Below are positions 42,389 through 51,925 of a stretch of DNA of 64,000 bases, piece after piece (position 1 is the first letter of the stretch; each line of letters starts with the position of its first letter). The stretch is from assembly GCA_017439425.1 (NCBI GenBank), contig JAFSJE010000089.1, positions 1-64,000 on the forward strand, given 5' to 3'. The notes under the pieces are model-generated. The model worked only from the letters and a program-made list of their open reading frames with translations. It did no database searches and was not told the DNA's origin. The DNA comes from Oscillospiraceae bacterium. GTDB lineage: Bacteria > Bacillota > Clostridia > Oscillospirales > Oscillospiraceae. The translations under genes and the position numbers were made by a program.

Positions 42389-42801
42389 TTATCAATGACC
42401 ACGGTGGTCGCAGTCTCGTCCTTGGGCTCGTCCTTCTTTGTCATGGACTGCACCTTGTCAATGAGGTCGGGAGCGGCGTCGAGCAGGCGCTCAAGTGTGG
42501 TAACGGCGGGCGCCTCGACGTTCATGATGCGAACGTGCCCGTCCTTGATGACAACAAAAGCGGTGGGATTGATCTTGACTCCGGCTCCGCCACCGCCGCC
42601 GAAGGGGTTGGCGTTCGAGCCGTTTTTCGGGCTGATGTCGCTTCCGCCGGTGGCAAAGCCGTAGGAAATGCGGCTGACGGGGATCATGGTGATTCCGTCC
42701 GGGGTCACGATGGGCTCACCGATGGCGGTGTTGGAGTTTGTCAGTGCCTTTACGTTCTGGAGAATTGTCTCGAGAAGTGCGCTTGCATTATTTTTGTCCA
42801 T
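42385..42801 (-). CDS. gerW: GerW family sporulation protein (YtfJ)
   Basis: 138 residues with a central Gly-rich patch (NPFGGGGGAGVKINP) and PVSRISYGFATGGSD, both typical. In Bacillus it is needed for normal L-alanine germination. It supports a spore-forming host. It overlaps the DUF2953 gene by 14 bases. Confidence 0.93.
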   Translation of the reverse strand: MDKNNASALLETILQNVKALTNSNTAIGEPIVTPDGITMIPVSRISYGFATGGSDISPKNGSNANPFGGGGGAGVKINPTAFVVIKDGHVRIMNVEAPAVTTLERLLDAAPDLIDKVQSMTKKDEPKDETATTVVIDK

Positions 42802-43447
42802 TGTCTTTTCCCTTTCCGCTCTTTGACCACTTGAGATACGCCTTGATTACCGGCGCAAGGCCGAGAGCAACATAGATGATTTCCCAGATCCTTATTGTTA
42901 TCTGCGCGTCAAGCAGCACCTTGTCGCCGCCGCCGTCGAAGCCGACGAGTACGGTATAGTCGCGCTTTTTGATTCGCAGAAATTTTGACACAAAGGGTGA
43001 TAGTCCGTTTATCGCGGCGACCGCTCTGCCGTAGTTTATAGCGGCGTCGGCCGGGTCGTCGCAGTTAGAGGTGTATTGAAGCCTTATATAATCGACGGTG
43101 AGCTTTCTTCTGAGTCTCGTAAGCGTATCGCCCACGGCTCTCAGCGCGGTCATCGCAAGCTCGACGGTGCCGCCGAGGTCGTGCTCTGACTTTTCCCTCG
43201 GCTTCTCCTCGGGCTTTTCTTCCTCAGGCTTTTCCTCGGTTTTCTCTTCCTTTGGCTTGTCCTCCTTCGGCTTCTCCTGGGGCTTAGGCTTCTTCTCCTT
43301 CGGCGGAAGAATGCCGATCTTTATGAACGCCGCAATTACGTCGAGACTGAAGCCCGATTTATCGTAGCCGACCCGCACGCCGACGGGGATTATCGCTATG
43401 AGGAAAAATATGAGGAGTATTATTCCGATCACGATGAGGGCGGTCAT
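42788..43447 (-). CDS. DUF2953 membrane-anchored protein
   Basis: 219 residues: an N-terminal hydrophobic helix (about 3-25), a charged Lys/Glu/Pro linker (about 50-90), then a domain containing a conserved Asn-Cys-Asp-Asp stretch. Function unknown, but the gene is regularly found between scpB and ytfJ in Clostridia, implying a sporulation or envelope role. Confidence 0.85.
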   Translation of the reverse strand: MTALIVIGIILLIFFLIAIIPVGVRVGYDKSGFSLDVIAAFIKIGILPPKEKKPKPQEKPKEDKPKEEKTEEKPEEEKPEEKPREKSEHDLGGTVELAMTALRAVGDTLTRLRRKLTVDYIRLQYTSNCDDPADAAINYGRAVAAINGLSPFVSKFLRIKKRDYTVLVGFDGGGDKVLLDAQITIRIWEIIYVALGLAPVIKAYLKWSKSGKGKDNGQK

Positions 43448-44103
43448 TCGCCCGCCTCCGCCGGTGCCTCCGGCTCCGCCTCCTCGGGCGTTTTGGAGAG
43501 CTCCTCCGCCTCCTCGGGCGTTTTGGAGAGCTCCTCCGCCTCCTGAAGCTTGGAGATGGTGCTCATAAGCTTCTGCTCATCATCACTCTCTCCGGTCTCC
43601 GGCAGCGCCGGAAGCTCCTCAAGCGAGCTTATCGCAAAGGTTCGGAGAAATGCCGGAGTAGTCTGAAATATCGTCGGTCTGCCCGGCGCGTCGAGGTGTC
43701 CGCACGGCTCAATCAGCCCGCGGTCAACGAGCACTGAGACTGTGTAGCTTGAATCCACTCCGCGCACCTCTTCGATATATGCGCGCGTGACGGGCTGGAA
43801 GTATGCGACTATGCTCAGCACCTCCAGCGCGGACGGGCTGAGCTTCGGTGGCTTGCGGGTTTCGAGGCACTGGCGGATAACGTCGCTTATCTCCGGCGCG
43901 GAGCACATCTGGAGCATATCGTCGAGCTTCACTACTCTCACGCCGCGCGACTCCGACTTCAATCTATCCGCTATCGCAAGTCCGGCGCTCTCGACCTCCT
44001 GCGGCTCTACGGCAAGCACCGCAGCCATACGCTCAATTTTAACAGGCTCGCCGGCGGCAAAAAGTATGCCCTCGACGGCTCTTTCAAGCTCCTTCGTTTC
44101 CAT
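43444..44103 (-). CDS. scpB: Segregation and condensation protein B
   Basis: 219 residues. Two winged-helix domains (about 1-80 and 85-160; ALEVLSIVAYFQPVTRAYIEEVRG). Subunit of the SMC condensin. The acidic C-terminal tail holds a tandem 10-residue duplication (EELSKTPEEA twice). It overlaps scpA by 20 bases and DUF2953 by 4. Confidence 0.95.
   Translation of the reverse strand: METKELERAVEGILFAAGEPVKIERMAAVLAVEPQEVESAGLAIADRLKSESRGVRVVKLDDMLQMCSAPEISDVIRQCLETRKPPKLSPSALEVLSIVAYFQPVTRAYIEEVRGVDSSYTVSVLVDRGLIEPCGHLDAPGRPTIFQTTPAFLRTFAISSLEELPALPETGESDDEQKLMSTISKLQEAEELSKTPEEAEELSKTPEEAEPEAPAEAGE
43481..43540 (-). repeat. Exact 30-bp tandem duplication in scpB
   Basis: Two identical 30-bp units (43481-43510, 43511-43540) encode the same ten residues in the acidic tail, so the frame is kept. 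It looks like a recent slippage or unequal-exchange event. Confidence 0.92.
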
Positions 44104-44872
44104 CTTCCCCGCCTCCTTCCTCGCTGAGCTTTGAGATCGTAACGTCCTCTCCCTCGCCCATTATGCTTACCCTGCCCTCGCGGCAGAGCTCAAGGAGCGC
44201 AATAAAGGTCGCCACCATCTCGGTGCGGCTTTTAGATTCGGCGATCAGCGCAGAAAAGCGCATCTCGCCCTTTTTAATCAGCTCGTCTATTATCTCCGTC
44301 GACTTCTCGGAAACGGAGTAGACGATTCTTGTAGGCATCGTAAAGCGCGGGATCTGAAGCACCGCCTTCAGCGCCTCCTCGCGGCTGAAAATTCTCAGCA
44401 TAGCCTTTATGAGATCCTCCGGCTCGTGGACGTAGCGGTACTCCTTGTCCACCGGAAGCGGCTCGGGCATCTTTGTTATGATACCTGCGCCGCGGTAGTA
44501 CATCGTCTCGAGCTCGTCCGTAACGGTCTTTACCCGCTCGTAGACGTCCCTGCGGCGCAGCTTTTCGAGCGAAGCGATGAGTTCCTCAAGCTCTGAGGGC
44601 TCCTCGTCCTCGTTTAAGAGCATTCTCGCCTTGATGTAGACGAGGTGACTCGCCATCTGCACGAACTCTGAGGCGATCTCGAGATCCATGCGCTTCATCT
44701 CGTCGAGATACGCCATGTACTGGTCGAGAAGCTCGGATATTTTTATATCCTGGATCTCTATTTTATTTTTTGAGAGAAGCTGAAGAATAAGCGTCAGCGG
44801 TCCTTCAAAATCCTCCATAAGCTCATTGGAGGATCGGACGACGCCCTCCAGCCTGAAGGTGGGATCGTTCAT
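44084..44872 (-). CDS. scpA: Segregation and condensation protein A
   Basis: 262 residues, kleisin subunit. The N-terminal EDFEGPLTLILQLLSKNKIEIQDI is diagnostic, and a winged helix ends the protein. It bridges the SMC heads with ScpB. It follows the M50 protease gene by 13 bases. Confidence 0.96.
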   Translation of the reverse strand: MNDPTFRLEGVVRSSNELMEDFEGPLTLILQLLSKNKIEIQDIKISELLDQYMAYLDEMKRMDLEIASEFVQMASHLVYIKARMLLNEDEEPSELEELIASLEKLRRRDVYERVKTVTDELETMYYRGAGIITKMPEPLPVDKEYRYVHEPEDLIKAMLRIFSREEALKAVLQIPRFTMPTRIVYSVSEKSTEIIDELIKKGEMRFSALIAESKSRTEMVATFIALLELCREGRVSIMGEGEDVTISKLSEEGGGEDGNEGA

Positions 44873-44885
44873 CAGTATCTCCCGA

Positions 44886-45563
44886 TCATTTGAAAATTAA
44901 ACTGCCAAGGCTCTCCCCGAGGCGCAGAAATATAGAAAACCGTTCGAGAAGAAAATTTGAAATGATGTTCATCGGAACTGTCAGTATTCCGAACCAGCTC
45001 AGCGCGACGAGAACTATCATGCCGTAGCGCTCATAGCGCATGAGCGTATAGTACCACCTCTCGGGCAGAAATGCAAACAGCACCTTGCTGCCGTCGAGCG
45101 GAGATATCGGAATGAGGTTAAAAACGCCGAGGCTGAGGCTTATCGTTGCAATCCGTACAACGCTCGTCACTACGTAGTAGCCGACGGTGGTATCGTAGAT
45201 CGGCTGCCAGATAACCCCGGCGACAAAGAGCGCAAGCGAGGTCAGGACGAAGTTTGACATCGGCCCCGCGAGGGCGGTGAGCGCCATTCCCCATTTCGGA
45301 TTTTTGAAGCGGCGCATATCGATCGGAACGGGCTTTGCCCAGCCGAAGCCGACCGTAATCAGCATCAGAAAGCCGAGTACATCGAAGTGCTTTATTGGAT
45401 TCGGGCTTAGTCGCCCCATATCGCGCGCCGTAGTATCGCCGAGCGCAAGAGCGCAAAGTCCGTGGCAACACTCGTGCACCGTTATGACGATCAGCACCGG
45501 AATTACGCTGATTGCCATGTCGAGGAGCTTATACCACTCGAGGTTTTTTAGTATCTCTATCAT
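44886..45563 (-). CDS. Site-2 protease family protein (M50)
   Basis: 225 residues with about five helices. The metal motif HECCHG (HExxH) near residue 30 and NLIPISPLDGSK as the second motif are intact. It belongs to the YwhC-like M50 group found before scpA in many Clostridia; substrate unknown. It overlaps engB by 4 bases. Confidence 0.9.
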   Translation of the reverse strand: MIEILKNLEWYKLLDMAISVIPVLIVITVHECCHGLCALALGDTTARDMGRLSPNPIKHFDVLGFLMLITVGFGWAKPVPIDMRRFKNPKWGMALTALAGPMSNFVLTSLALFVAGVIWQPIYDTTVGYYVVTSVVRIATISLSLGVFNLIPISPLDGSKVLFAFLPERWYYTLMRYERYGMIVLVALSWFGILTVPMNIISNFLLERFSIFLRLGESLGSLIFK

Positions 45564-46144
45564 CTGAGCGCCTTTTCGATTTCGGCAAGAAGCTCAATTC
45601 TGCCGGTTCCCTTCTCCGCCGAAAACGGCACGAGGGGAATGCTCTCGTCAAGTGCGAGCGTTTCGCGGATGAGTGCGAGATTCGGCTCGATCTCGCTCTT
45701 TTTGAGCTTGTCGAGCTTGTTAGCGACGACGATCACGGGGCATTCGGTGTCCTTGAAGAACTTTGCCATCGTTTCATCGTCCTTCGTCGGCCTATGGCGC
45801 GCGTCGACGATCAGAACGCCGAGGGTAATGAGCCCCTTCTCCTGAAAATACGCCTCCATGAGCCTCGCCCAGCGGTCGCGCTCCCCCTGGCTGACCTTCG
45901 CGTAGCCGTAGCCGGGAAGGTCGGTAAGATACGCGGTCGAGTCGACAAGGAAGTAGTTTATCTGGCTCGTCTTGCCGGGCTGCGCGCCGACGCGGGCGAA
46001 GTTTTTGCGCTGTATGATCGCGTTGATGACCGAGCTTTTGCCGACGTTCGACCTGCCCGCAAAGGCGAGCTGAGGGCGCTTGTCGCGGATAAAATCCGCC
46101 GGCTTCACCGCGCTTTTTACAAATTCTGTTTTACGAAAATCCAT
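45560..46144 (-). CDS. engB: Ribosome biogenesis GTPase EngB (YsxC)
   Basis: 194 residues. P-loop GRSNVGKSSVIN near 30, DLPGYGYAKV (G3) and NKLDKLKKSE (G4). Needed for 50S assembly. It follows lon by 5 bases, the lon-ysxC pairing of Firmicutes. Confidence 0.97.
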   Translation of the reverse strand: MDFRKTEFVKSAVKPADFIRDKRPQLAFAGRSNVGKSSVINAIIQRKNFARVGAQPGKTSQINYFLVDSTAYLTDLPGYGYAKVSQGERDRWARLMEAYFQEKGLITLGVLIVDARHRPTKDDETMAKFFKDTECPVIVVANKLDKLKKSEIEPNLALIRETLALDESIPLVPFSAEKGTGRIELLAEIEKALR

Positions 46145-46149
46145 AGCTG

Positions 46150-48564
46150 TTACTGTCTCAGAGTTTTAGATTTTTCTGTCTTTACCGCCGGCTTTTCGGG
46201 TATAAGCGCTGATTTTTGCACCTTTTTCGGCATTTTTATTGCAAGCGGAATTACGTCGTCGAGCGTCTCCGCGAAGCTGAACGTCAGCTTCTCACGCACG
46301 TTTTCGTCGATCTCGGCTATGTCCGGCTCGTTCTCCTTCGGAACGATGACGAGCTTCACGCCGCGCCTCAGCGCCGCCATTGTCTTCTCGCGCAGACCGC
46401 CGATTGCGAGCACCCTGCCGGTTAGTGTTATCTCGCCGGTCATGGCGATATCGCGCCGCACGGGCGCGCCGGTGAGCGCGGAGATAACAGCGATTGCGAT
46501 GGTAATACCCGCCGAGGGGCCGTCCTTCGGAACTGCGCCCTCCGGGAAATGGATGTGGATATCCTTGTTCTTATAGAACTCCGGGTCAATGCCGAGCGCC
46601 TTGGCTCTCGCGCGGATGCAGGTCACTGCCGCCTGCGCCGACTCGGTCATTACCTTGCCGAGGTTGCCGGTAAGCTCAATTTTGCCGCTGCCGTCAAGCG
46701 CGACGGCCTCGACCTCGAGTATCTCGCCTCCGACCTGAGTCCACGCAAGTCCGTTGACAACGCCGACTCTGTCGCTCTTCGCGTTCGTTTCGGGCTTGAA
46801 CTTAGCCGCGCCGAGGAGCAATTCGAGGTTTTCGGGCTTTACTGAAAGTCCTGTGCCCTCACCCGTGGCGATCCTCTCATCGCACTTGCGGCACAGGGCG
46901 GCGATTTCACGCTCGAGCTGGCGCACTCCGGATTCTCTCGTATACTGCGCGATCAGCGCGCGCACCGCGGCGTCGGAAATGCGGAAGCTTCTTCCGTCAA
47001 GCCCGTGCTTTTTGCGCATTTTCGGGATAAGGTGATCTTTTGCGATCATAACCTTCTCCTCGTCCGTGTATGAGCCGAGCTCGATGATTTCCATTCGGTC
47101 GAGCAGCGGGCGCGGAATGGTGTCGAGGGTGTTCGCCGTCATGATGAACATCACGTTTGAGAGGTCGAACGGCACCTCGAGGAAGTGGTCGCGGAAGGTG
47201 GTATTCTCAACGGGGTCGAGCGCCTCCAGCAGCGCCGCAGACGGGTCGCCGCGGTAGTCGGAGCCGAGCTTGTCGATCTCGTCGAGGAGAAGAATCGGGT
47301 TATTTGAGCCGGACTGGGTCACGGCGTTCATGATTCTGCCGGGCATCGCGCCGACGTATGTCTTTCTGTGGCCGCGTATCTCAGCCTCGTCGTGAACTCC
47401 GCCGAGGCTCATTCTGGCAAGCTTGCGGTTTGTCGCGTGGGCGACGGACATTGCGATGCTCGTCTTACCGACTCCGGGAGGGCCGACAAGGCACAGTATC
47501 GCGCCCTTGACGTCCGGTGCGACCTTGCGGACGGAGAGAAATTCGAGGATCCTCTCCTTGACCTTCGTGAGCCCGTAGTGCTCCTTGTCGAGTATTTTCT
47601 TCGCGCCCGCGATATCAAGCCGCTCCTCTGTCGAGGTGTGCCACGGAAGTGCGAGCACGGCGTCGAGCCAGCCTCGGATAACGGAAGCCTCGGACGAGCC
47701 GAAGGGCTGCTTTGCGAGGCGGTCTGTCTCTTTAAACAGCTTCTCCTCTATCTCCTGCGGGAGTGAGAGAAGCGCTATCTTTTCTCTGTATTCGTCGATA
47801 TCGGAGCTGTCGTCGTCACCGAGCTCCGCCCGCAGGACGTTCATTTCCTCGCGGATGTACTGCTCGCGGTGCATATTGCCGAGGCGGTCGTTGAGCTTCT
47901 TGTGCAGCTCCTCGCGGATTTTTATAACGTCGAGCTGCTCAGAGAGAAGCGTCAGAACCCGCGTGAGCCTCACGGCGGGGTCGAGCATTTCGAGAAGCTC
48001 CTGCTTTACGCGGTAGTCAACGTTGAGATTCTGCGCGATATAGTCGGCTATGTAGCCCGGCTCGCTTCGCAGCGCGAGGGAGATCATTACCTCCGGAGTC
48101 TCTCGCTCGGTGGAGGCAAGATAGTCTCCGAACATATCGAGCGCGCTTCCGATAAGCGCCTTGACCTCAGCCTCCTTCGCCTCGGTAGGCTCATCCGGCA
48201 CGCGCGCGACAGTCGCCGTTGCGTACTTTGCGCCGTGGGAAATGTTGAGGATTCTCGCCCTCGCTATGCCCTCGACGATAACGCGCATATTGCCGTCGCC
48301 GCCGCGTATAAACTGCCGCACCTCGCAGATAACGCCCATGTGATATAAATCAGCGGCTATCGGCTTATCCTTGAGTGCGTCGCGCTGGCTGACAAGGAAA
48401 ATATGCCTCGAGCCCCCGCTCGCCTTCTCTACCGCGGCAACCGAGCTTGAGCGCTCAACGTCGAATCCCATTCCCATCTCAGGAAAGACCGTAAGCCCGC
48501 GCAGGGGGAGCATCGGAAGCGTTTCCAGCGCGTTTTCTTCGATTATTTCAGTGAATTTCTGCAT
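46150..48564 (-). CDS. lon: ATP-dependent protease Lon
   Basis: 804 residues: N-terminal substrate domain (1-210), coiled coil, AAA+ domain with GPPGVGKTS near 365, and the Ser-Lys protease domain with PKDGPSAGI as the nucleophile motif. It degrades misfolded and regulatory proteins. First gene of the lon-to-rluB operon, separated from clpX by a hairpin. I see no CtsR or CIRCE operator. Confidence 0.97.
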   Translation of the reverse strand: MQKFTEIIEENALETLPMLPLRGLTVFPEMGMGFDVERSSSVAAVEKASGGSRHIFLVSQRDALKDKPIAADLYHMGVICEVRQFIRGGDGNMRVIVEGIARARILNISHGAKYATATVARVPDEPTEAKEAEVKALIGSALDMFGDYLASTERETPEVMISLALRSEPGYIADYIAQNLNVDYRVKQELLEMLDPAVRLTRVLTLLSEQLDVIKIREELHKKLNDRLGNMHREQYIREEMNVLRAELGDDDSSDIDEYREKIALLSLPQEIEEKLFKETDRLAKQPFGSSEASVIRGWLDAVLALPWHTSTEERLDIAGAKKILDKEHYGLTKVKERILEFLSVRKVAPDVKGAILCLVGPPGVGKTSIAMSVAHATNRKLARMSLGGVHDEAEIRGHRKTYVGAMPGRIMNAVTQSGSNNPILLLDEIDKLGSDYRGDPSAALLEALDPVENTTFRDHFLEVPFDLSNVMFIMTANTLDTIPRPLLDRMEIIELGSYTDEEKVMIAKDHLIPKMRKKHGLDGRSFRISDAAVRALIAQYTRESGVRQLEREIAALCRKCDERIATGEGTGLSVKPENLELLLGAAKFKPETNAKSDRVGVVNGLAWTQVGGEILEVEAVALDGSGKIELTGNLGKVMTESAQAAVTCIRARAKALGIDPEFYKNKDIHIHFPEGAVPKDGPSAGITIAIAVISALTGAPVRRDIAMTGEITLTGRVLAIGGLREKTMAALRRGVKLVIVPKENEPDIAEIDENVREKLTFSFAETLDDVIPLAIKMPKKVQKSALIPEKPAVKTEKSKTLRQ

Positions 48565-48579
48565 AAATGAATACCTGTA

Positions 48580-48608
48580 TTTAAAAGGGTAACAGAGCGT
48601 ACTGTAAA
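48580..48608 (-). promoter_or_regulatory. Possible promoter of lon
   Basis: TTTACA (48608-48603), 17-bp spacer, TTTAAA (48585-48580). The -35 falls in the loop of the hairpin at 48595-48622. The -10 is weak. Confidence 0.4.
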
Positions 48609-48622
48609 AATACGGTACGCTC
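48595..48622 (-). terminator. Hairpin between clpX and lon
   Basis: 8-bp perfect stem (48595-48602 with 48615-48622), extended by four more pairs, one G-U, around an AAAA loop. No long T run follows, only TTTTAAAT after a gap, so it may be a leaky terminator or processing site. Confidence 0.55.
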
Positions 48623-48630
48623 CTCGTTAA

Positions 48631-49902
48631 TTACTCTGCTTTCAATATTTCCGGGTCAATTTCGGCCTTGCGGTGGTGCACCTTCGGCTTTGCACCCTCG
48701 GTTACGCACTCCTTCGTGACCGTTACCCTGTCGATGCGCTCATCAGACGGGACCTCGTACATTATGTCCGTCATAATGCGCTCGACAACGCTTCTGAGGC
48801 CTCTCGCTCCGATATCAAGCTCGATTGCCTTGTCAGCTATCGCCTCAAGCGCCGCGTCCTCGAATTCGAGGTTCACTCCGTCGTACTTCATAAGGGTCTT
48901 GTACTGGCGTGTGAGCGCGTTTTTCGGCTCCTTGAGTATGCGCACGAGATCGTCGCGCCCGAGCTGGCGCATCGGAACAATGACCGGCATACGGCCGATA
49001 AGCTCGGGGATTATGCCGTACTTCTGGAGATCGTGGCTCCTTACGTTCGCCATTATCTCGCTGACGTCAGTCTCCTTCTTGGACTTTATCTCAGCGCCGA
49101 AGCCCATGGCCTTCTTATCAAGCCTCTGCTCGACGATCTTCTCAATTCCGTCGAAGGCGCCGCCGCAGATAAACAGGATGTTCTTCGTGTCGATGGAGAT
49201 GAACTCCTGCTGCGGGTGCTTTCTGCCGCCCTGAGGCGGTACGTTCGAGATAGTTCCCTCGAGAATCTTCAGAAGCGCCTGCTGAACTCCCTCGCCCGAA
49301 ACATCGCGGGTGATGGAGGTGTTCTCGCTCTTTCGCGCGATCTTGTCAAGCTCGTCGATATAGATTATGCCTCGCTCGGCAAGCGGAACATTGAAGTCCG
49401 CGCTCTGCAGGAGACGCAGGAGAATGTTCTCAACGTCCTCGCCGACGTAGCCCGCCTCTGTGAGCGTCGTGGCGTCCGCAATAGCGAACGGTACCTGGAG
49501 CATTCTTGCAAGGGTCTGCGCGAACAGCGTCTTGCCGGAGCCGGTCGGGCCGATTATCAGAACATTCGACTTCTGAAGCTCTGTGTCGGTGGAGGGAGAA
49601 GAGATACGCTTATAGTGGTTATAGACCGCAACGGCGATGGATTTCTTCGCCTCGTCCTGTCCGATGATATACTCATCGAGATATTCCTTTATCTCTCTGG
49701 GCTTCGGAACGTTTTGAAGCGCGTCGACGGGATCGTTCTCATCGTAGGTCATATCGGTAAATTCGTCGCCGATGATATCGGAGCAGAGCCGGACGCACTC
49801 GTTGCAGATATAGACCCCCTGCCCGCCGATGAGGCGGTCTACCTCGTTCTCACTCTTACCGCAAAAGCTGCAGCGCGCGTACTTTTCGGTGTTTTTTGGC
49901 AT
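48631..49902 (-). CDS. clpX: ATP-dependent Clp protease ATP-binding subunit ClpX
   Basis: 423 residues. An N-terminal zinc finger (CSFCGK...CNEC), AAA+ Walker A GPTGSGKT near 115, and the ClpP-docking loop as MGFGAE rather than the common IGF. It unfolds substrates for ClpP. It starts 7 bases after clpP. Confidence 0.97.
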   Translation of the reverse strand: MPKNTEKYARCSFCGKSENEVDRLIGGQGVYICNECVRLCSDIIGDEFTDMTYDENDPVDALQNVPKPREIKEYLDEYIIGQDEAKKSIAVAVYNHYKRISSPSTDTELQKSNVLIIGPTGSGKTLFAQTLARMLQVPFAIADATTLTEAGYVGEDVENILLRLLQSADFNVPLAERGIIYIDELDKIARKSENTSITRDVSGEGVQQALLKILEGTISNVPPQGGRKHPQQEFISIDTKNILFICGGAFDGIEKIVEQRLDKKAMGFGAEIKSKKETDVSEIMANVRSHDLQKYGIIPELIGRMPVIVPMRQLGRDDLVRILKEPKNALTRQYKTLMKYDGVNLEFEDAALEAIADKAIELDIGARGLRSVVERIMTDIMYEVPSDERIDRVTVTKECVTEGAKPKVHHRKAEIDPEILKAE

Positions 49903-49909
49903 CGGGCAG

Positions 49910-50491
49910 TTACCTCTTTGTAATAACCTTGTCTATAAGTCCGAACTCGAGAGCCTCCTGGGCTGTCATGAAGTTATCGCGCTCGGTTGCCTCGCGGATA
50001 ACGTCTATCGACTTGCCGGTGTTCTCGGCGAGGATCTTGTTGAGGTTCTCCTTGATACGGAGAATGTTCTCAGCGTGGATTCGGATATCCGTCGCCTGAC
50101 CCTGGAAGCCGCCGGAGGGCTGATGGATCATGATCTCGGAATTCGGGAGAGCTATTCTCTTGCCCTTCGCGCCGGCGGAGAGCAGGAACGCGCCCATGGA
50201 TGCGGCAAGACCTACGCAGATCGTGGAAACGTCGGGCTTTATATACTGCATAGTGTCATAGATAGCCATACCCGCGGTGACGGAGCCGCCGGGGGAATTG
50301 ATATAGAACTGGATGTCCTTGTCGGGATCCGCCGCCTCGAGATAGAGAAGCTGCGCCACTACGAGAGACGCGGTGGCGTCGTTGACCTCCTCGCCGAGGA
50401 AGATGATGCGGTCATTCAGGAGGCGGGAGAAAATATCGTAGCTTCTCTCACCGCGGCTCGTTTGTTCAACTACATAGGGAATAAGTGCCAT
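49910..50491 (-). CDS. clpP: ATP-dependent Clp protease proteolytic subunit
   Basis: 193 residues. Catalytic Ser in GLAASMGAF, His in IMIHQPSGG, and Asp in the family position near FGLIDKV. It forms the tetradecameric chamber served by ClpX. It lies between tig and clpX. Confidence 0.98.
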   Translation of the reverse strand: MALIPYVVEQTSRGERSYDIFSRLLNDRIIFLGEEVNDATASLVVAQLLYLEAADPDKDIQFYINSPGGSVTAGMAIYDTMQYIKPDVSTICVGLAASMGAFLLSAGAKGKRIALPNSEIMIHQPSGGFQGQATDIRIHAENILRIKENLNKILAENTGKSIDVIREATERDNFMTAQEALEFGLIDKVITKR

Positions 50492-50544
50492 TGTTAATTC
50501 TCCTTGTTATTTGCTCTGTAAAATATAGCCGGTCAGCCGGAGAA

Positions 50545-51855
50545 TTATTCAGCCTCGGCGGTATCCTCGGCTTTTTTCTCCTTCTCGACCTTTGCGTTTG
50601 CAAGGACAAAGTCCTTCGCCTTGTCGATAACAAGGCCGGTCTTGACGGAATCGGCGGAAACGGCCTTGCGGATGGACTCTATCTCCATGCCGTACTGGTC
50701 TGCAAGACGCTTATACTCGCCCTCAACGTCCTCATCGGTTACCTCGAAGTTCTCAGTCTTCGCAATGTACTCATAAGCGAGATCGGCCTTGATCTCCTTC
50801 TCGGCGGTCGGGCGAAGCTCAACGCGGAGCATCTCCTCGCTCATGCCCATCATCTTCAGATAGGTATCGAAATCCATGCCCTGGGTGGAGATATTGTACT
50901 TGAAGTTGCCAATCATGTTGTCGACGTGATCCTCGATCATGGCGTCGGGGATATCGCCCTCGACCTTGTCAACGAGACGGCTCAGAACGACGTTCTTGAA
51001 TGCCTCCTCAGCCTCGCTCTTACGCTTTGCGGTGAGGTCGGCCTTGACGGATTCCTGATACTCCTTGAGGGTGTCGAACTCAGAAACGTCCTTGGCAAAC
51101 TCATCGTCGAGTTCGGGGAGAATCTTCTCCTTGACGTTCTTGACGGTGACCTTGAAGGTCGCGTCCTTTCCGGCGAGCTCGGGAGCGTACTCGGTCGGGA
51201 AGGTTACGTTTACGTCGAAATCGTCGCCGGTCTTCTTGCCGATGATCTGCTCCTCGAAGCCGGGGATGAAGGTGCCGGAGCCGAGCTCGAGGTCATAATC
51301 CTCACCCTTGCCGCCCTCGAAAGGAACTCCTTCCATAAAGCCCTCGAAGTCGATGGTGGCGATGTCGCCCTTCTTCGCCTTGCGCTCAACGGTCTCAACT
51401 CTTGCATTCTGCTCTCTGACCTTGTCGATCTCGCGGTCGACGTCCTTCTTGAGCACCTTAACAGCGGGCTTCGGAGCCTCGATGCCCTTGTAATCCTTGA
51501 CAACTACCTCGGGGTAGAGCGCGACGACAAACTTTACGGTGAGGTTCTTCTCCTCGCCTATCTTCATATCCGCGATGCCGGGTCTGCCGACAACATCGAG
51601 CTTCTCCTCGGTAACGCCGAACTGAAGCATCTCGGGATAGAGCTCCTCTGCCGCGTCCTCATAGAAGGCGCCGGTGCCGTACATTGCCTCGATCATCTTA
51701 CGGGGGGCCTTGCCCTTGCGGAAGCCGGGGATGCTGATGCGGCTGCGCCCCTTAAGATACGCCTTGTTTACGGCAGCCTCAAACTCCTCTGCGGTTGCCT
51801 CTACGGTAAGCTCGGCGGTGTTTTTCTCTTTTTTCTCAAAGTTCTTGACTATCAC
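50545..51855 (-). CDS. tig: Trigger factor
   Basis: 436 residues: ribosome-binding domain (IPGFRKGKAPRKMIE near 40), FKBP-like isomerase domain (about 160-245) and helical C-terminal arms. Chaperone for nascent chains. GTG start with AGGAGG 8 bases upstream and no nearer ATG. First gene of tig-clpP-clpX. Confidence 0.97.
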   Translation of the reverse strand: MIVKNFEKKEKNTAELTVEATAEEFEAAVNKAYLKGRSRISIPGFRKGKAPRKMIEAMYGTGAFYEDAAEELYPEMLQFGVTEEKLDVVGRPGIADMKIGEEKNLTVKFVVALYPEVVVKDYKGIEAPKPAVKVLKKDVDREIDKVREQNARVETVERKAKKGDIATIDFEGFMEGVPFEGGKGEDYDLELGSGTFIPGFEEQIIGKKTGDDFDVNVTFPTEYAPELAGKDATFKVTVKNVKEKILPELDDEFAKDVSEFDTLKEYQESVKADLTAKRKSEAEEAFKNVVLSRLVDKVEGDIPDAMIEDHVDNMIGNFKYNISTQGMDFDTYLKMMGMSEEMLRVELRPTAEKEIKADLAYEYIAKTENFEVTDEDVEGEYKRLADQYGMEIESIRKAVSADSVKTGLVIDKAKDFVLANAKVEKEKKAEDTAEAE

Positions 51856-51892
51856 TGGATGTTCCTCCTAATGTATTTTGCAAAATCGGTAT

Positions 51893-51921
51893 ATTATAGC
51901 ATTGTTTTTTAAGTTTGTAAA
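51893..51921 (-). promoter_or_regulatory. Promoter of tig-clpP-clpX
   Basis: TTTACA (51921-51916), 17-bp spacer, TATAAT (51898-51893); 11 of 12 consensus bases. It lies just past the stop of the phosphoesterase gene. Confidence 0.85.
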
Positions 51922-51925
51922 TAGA

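Noticed and set aside
48300..48640. CtsR or CIRCE heat-shock operator upstream of lon or clp genes
   Set aside because: No tandem GGTCAAA heptads and no CIRCE-type 9-bp inverted repeat were found by eye.
50485..51912. 475-codon open frame on + opposite tig
   Set aside because: Leucine-rich antisense shadow; tig on the other strand has full domain structure, promoter and ribosome-binding site.
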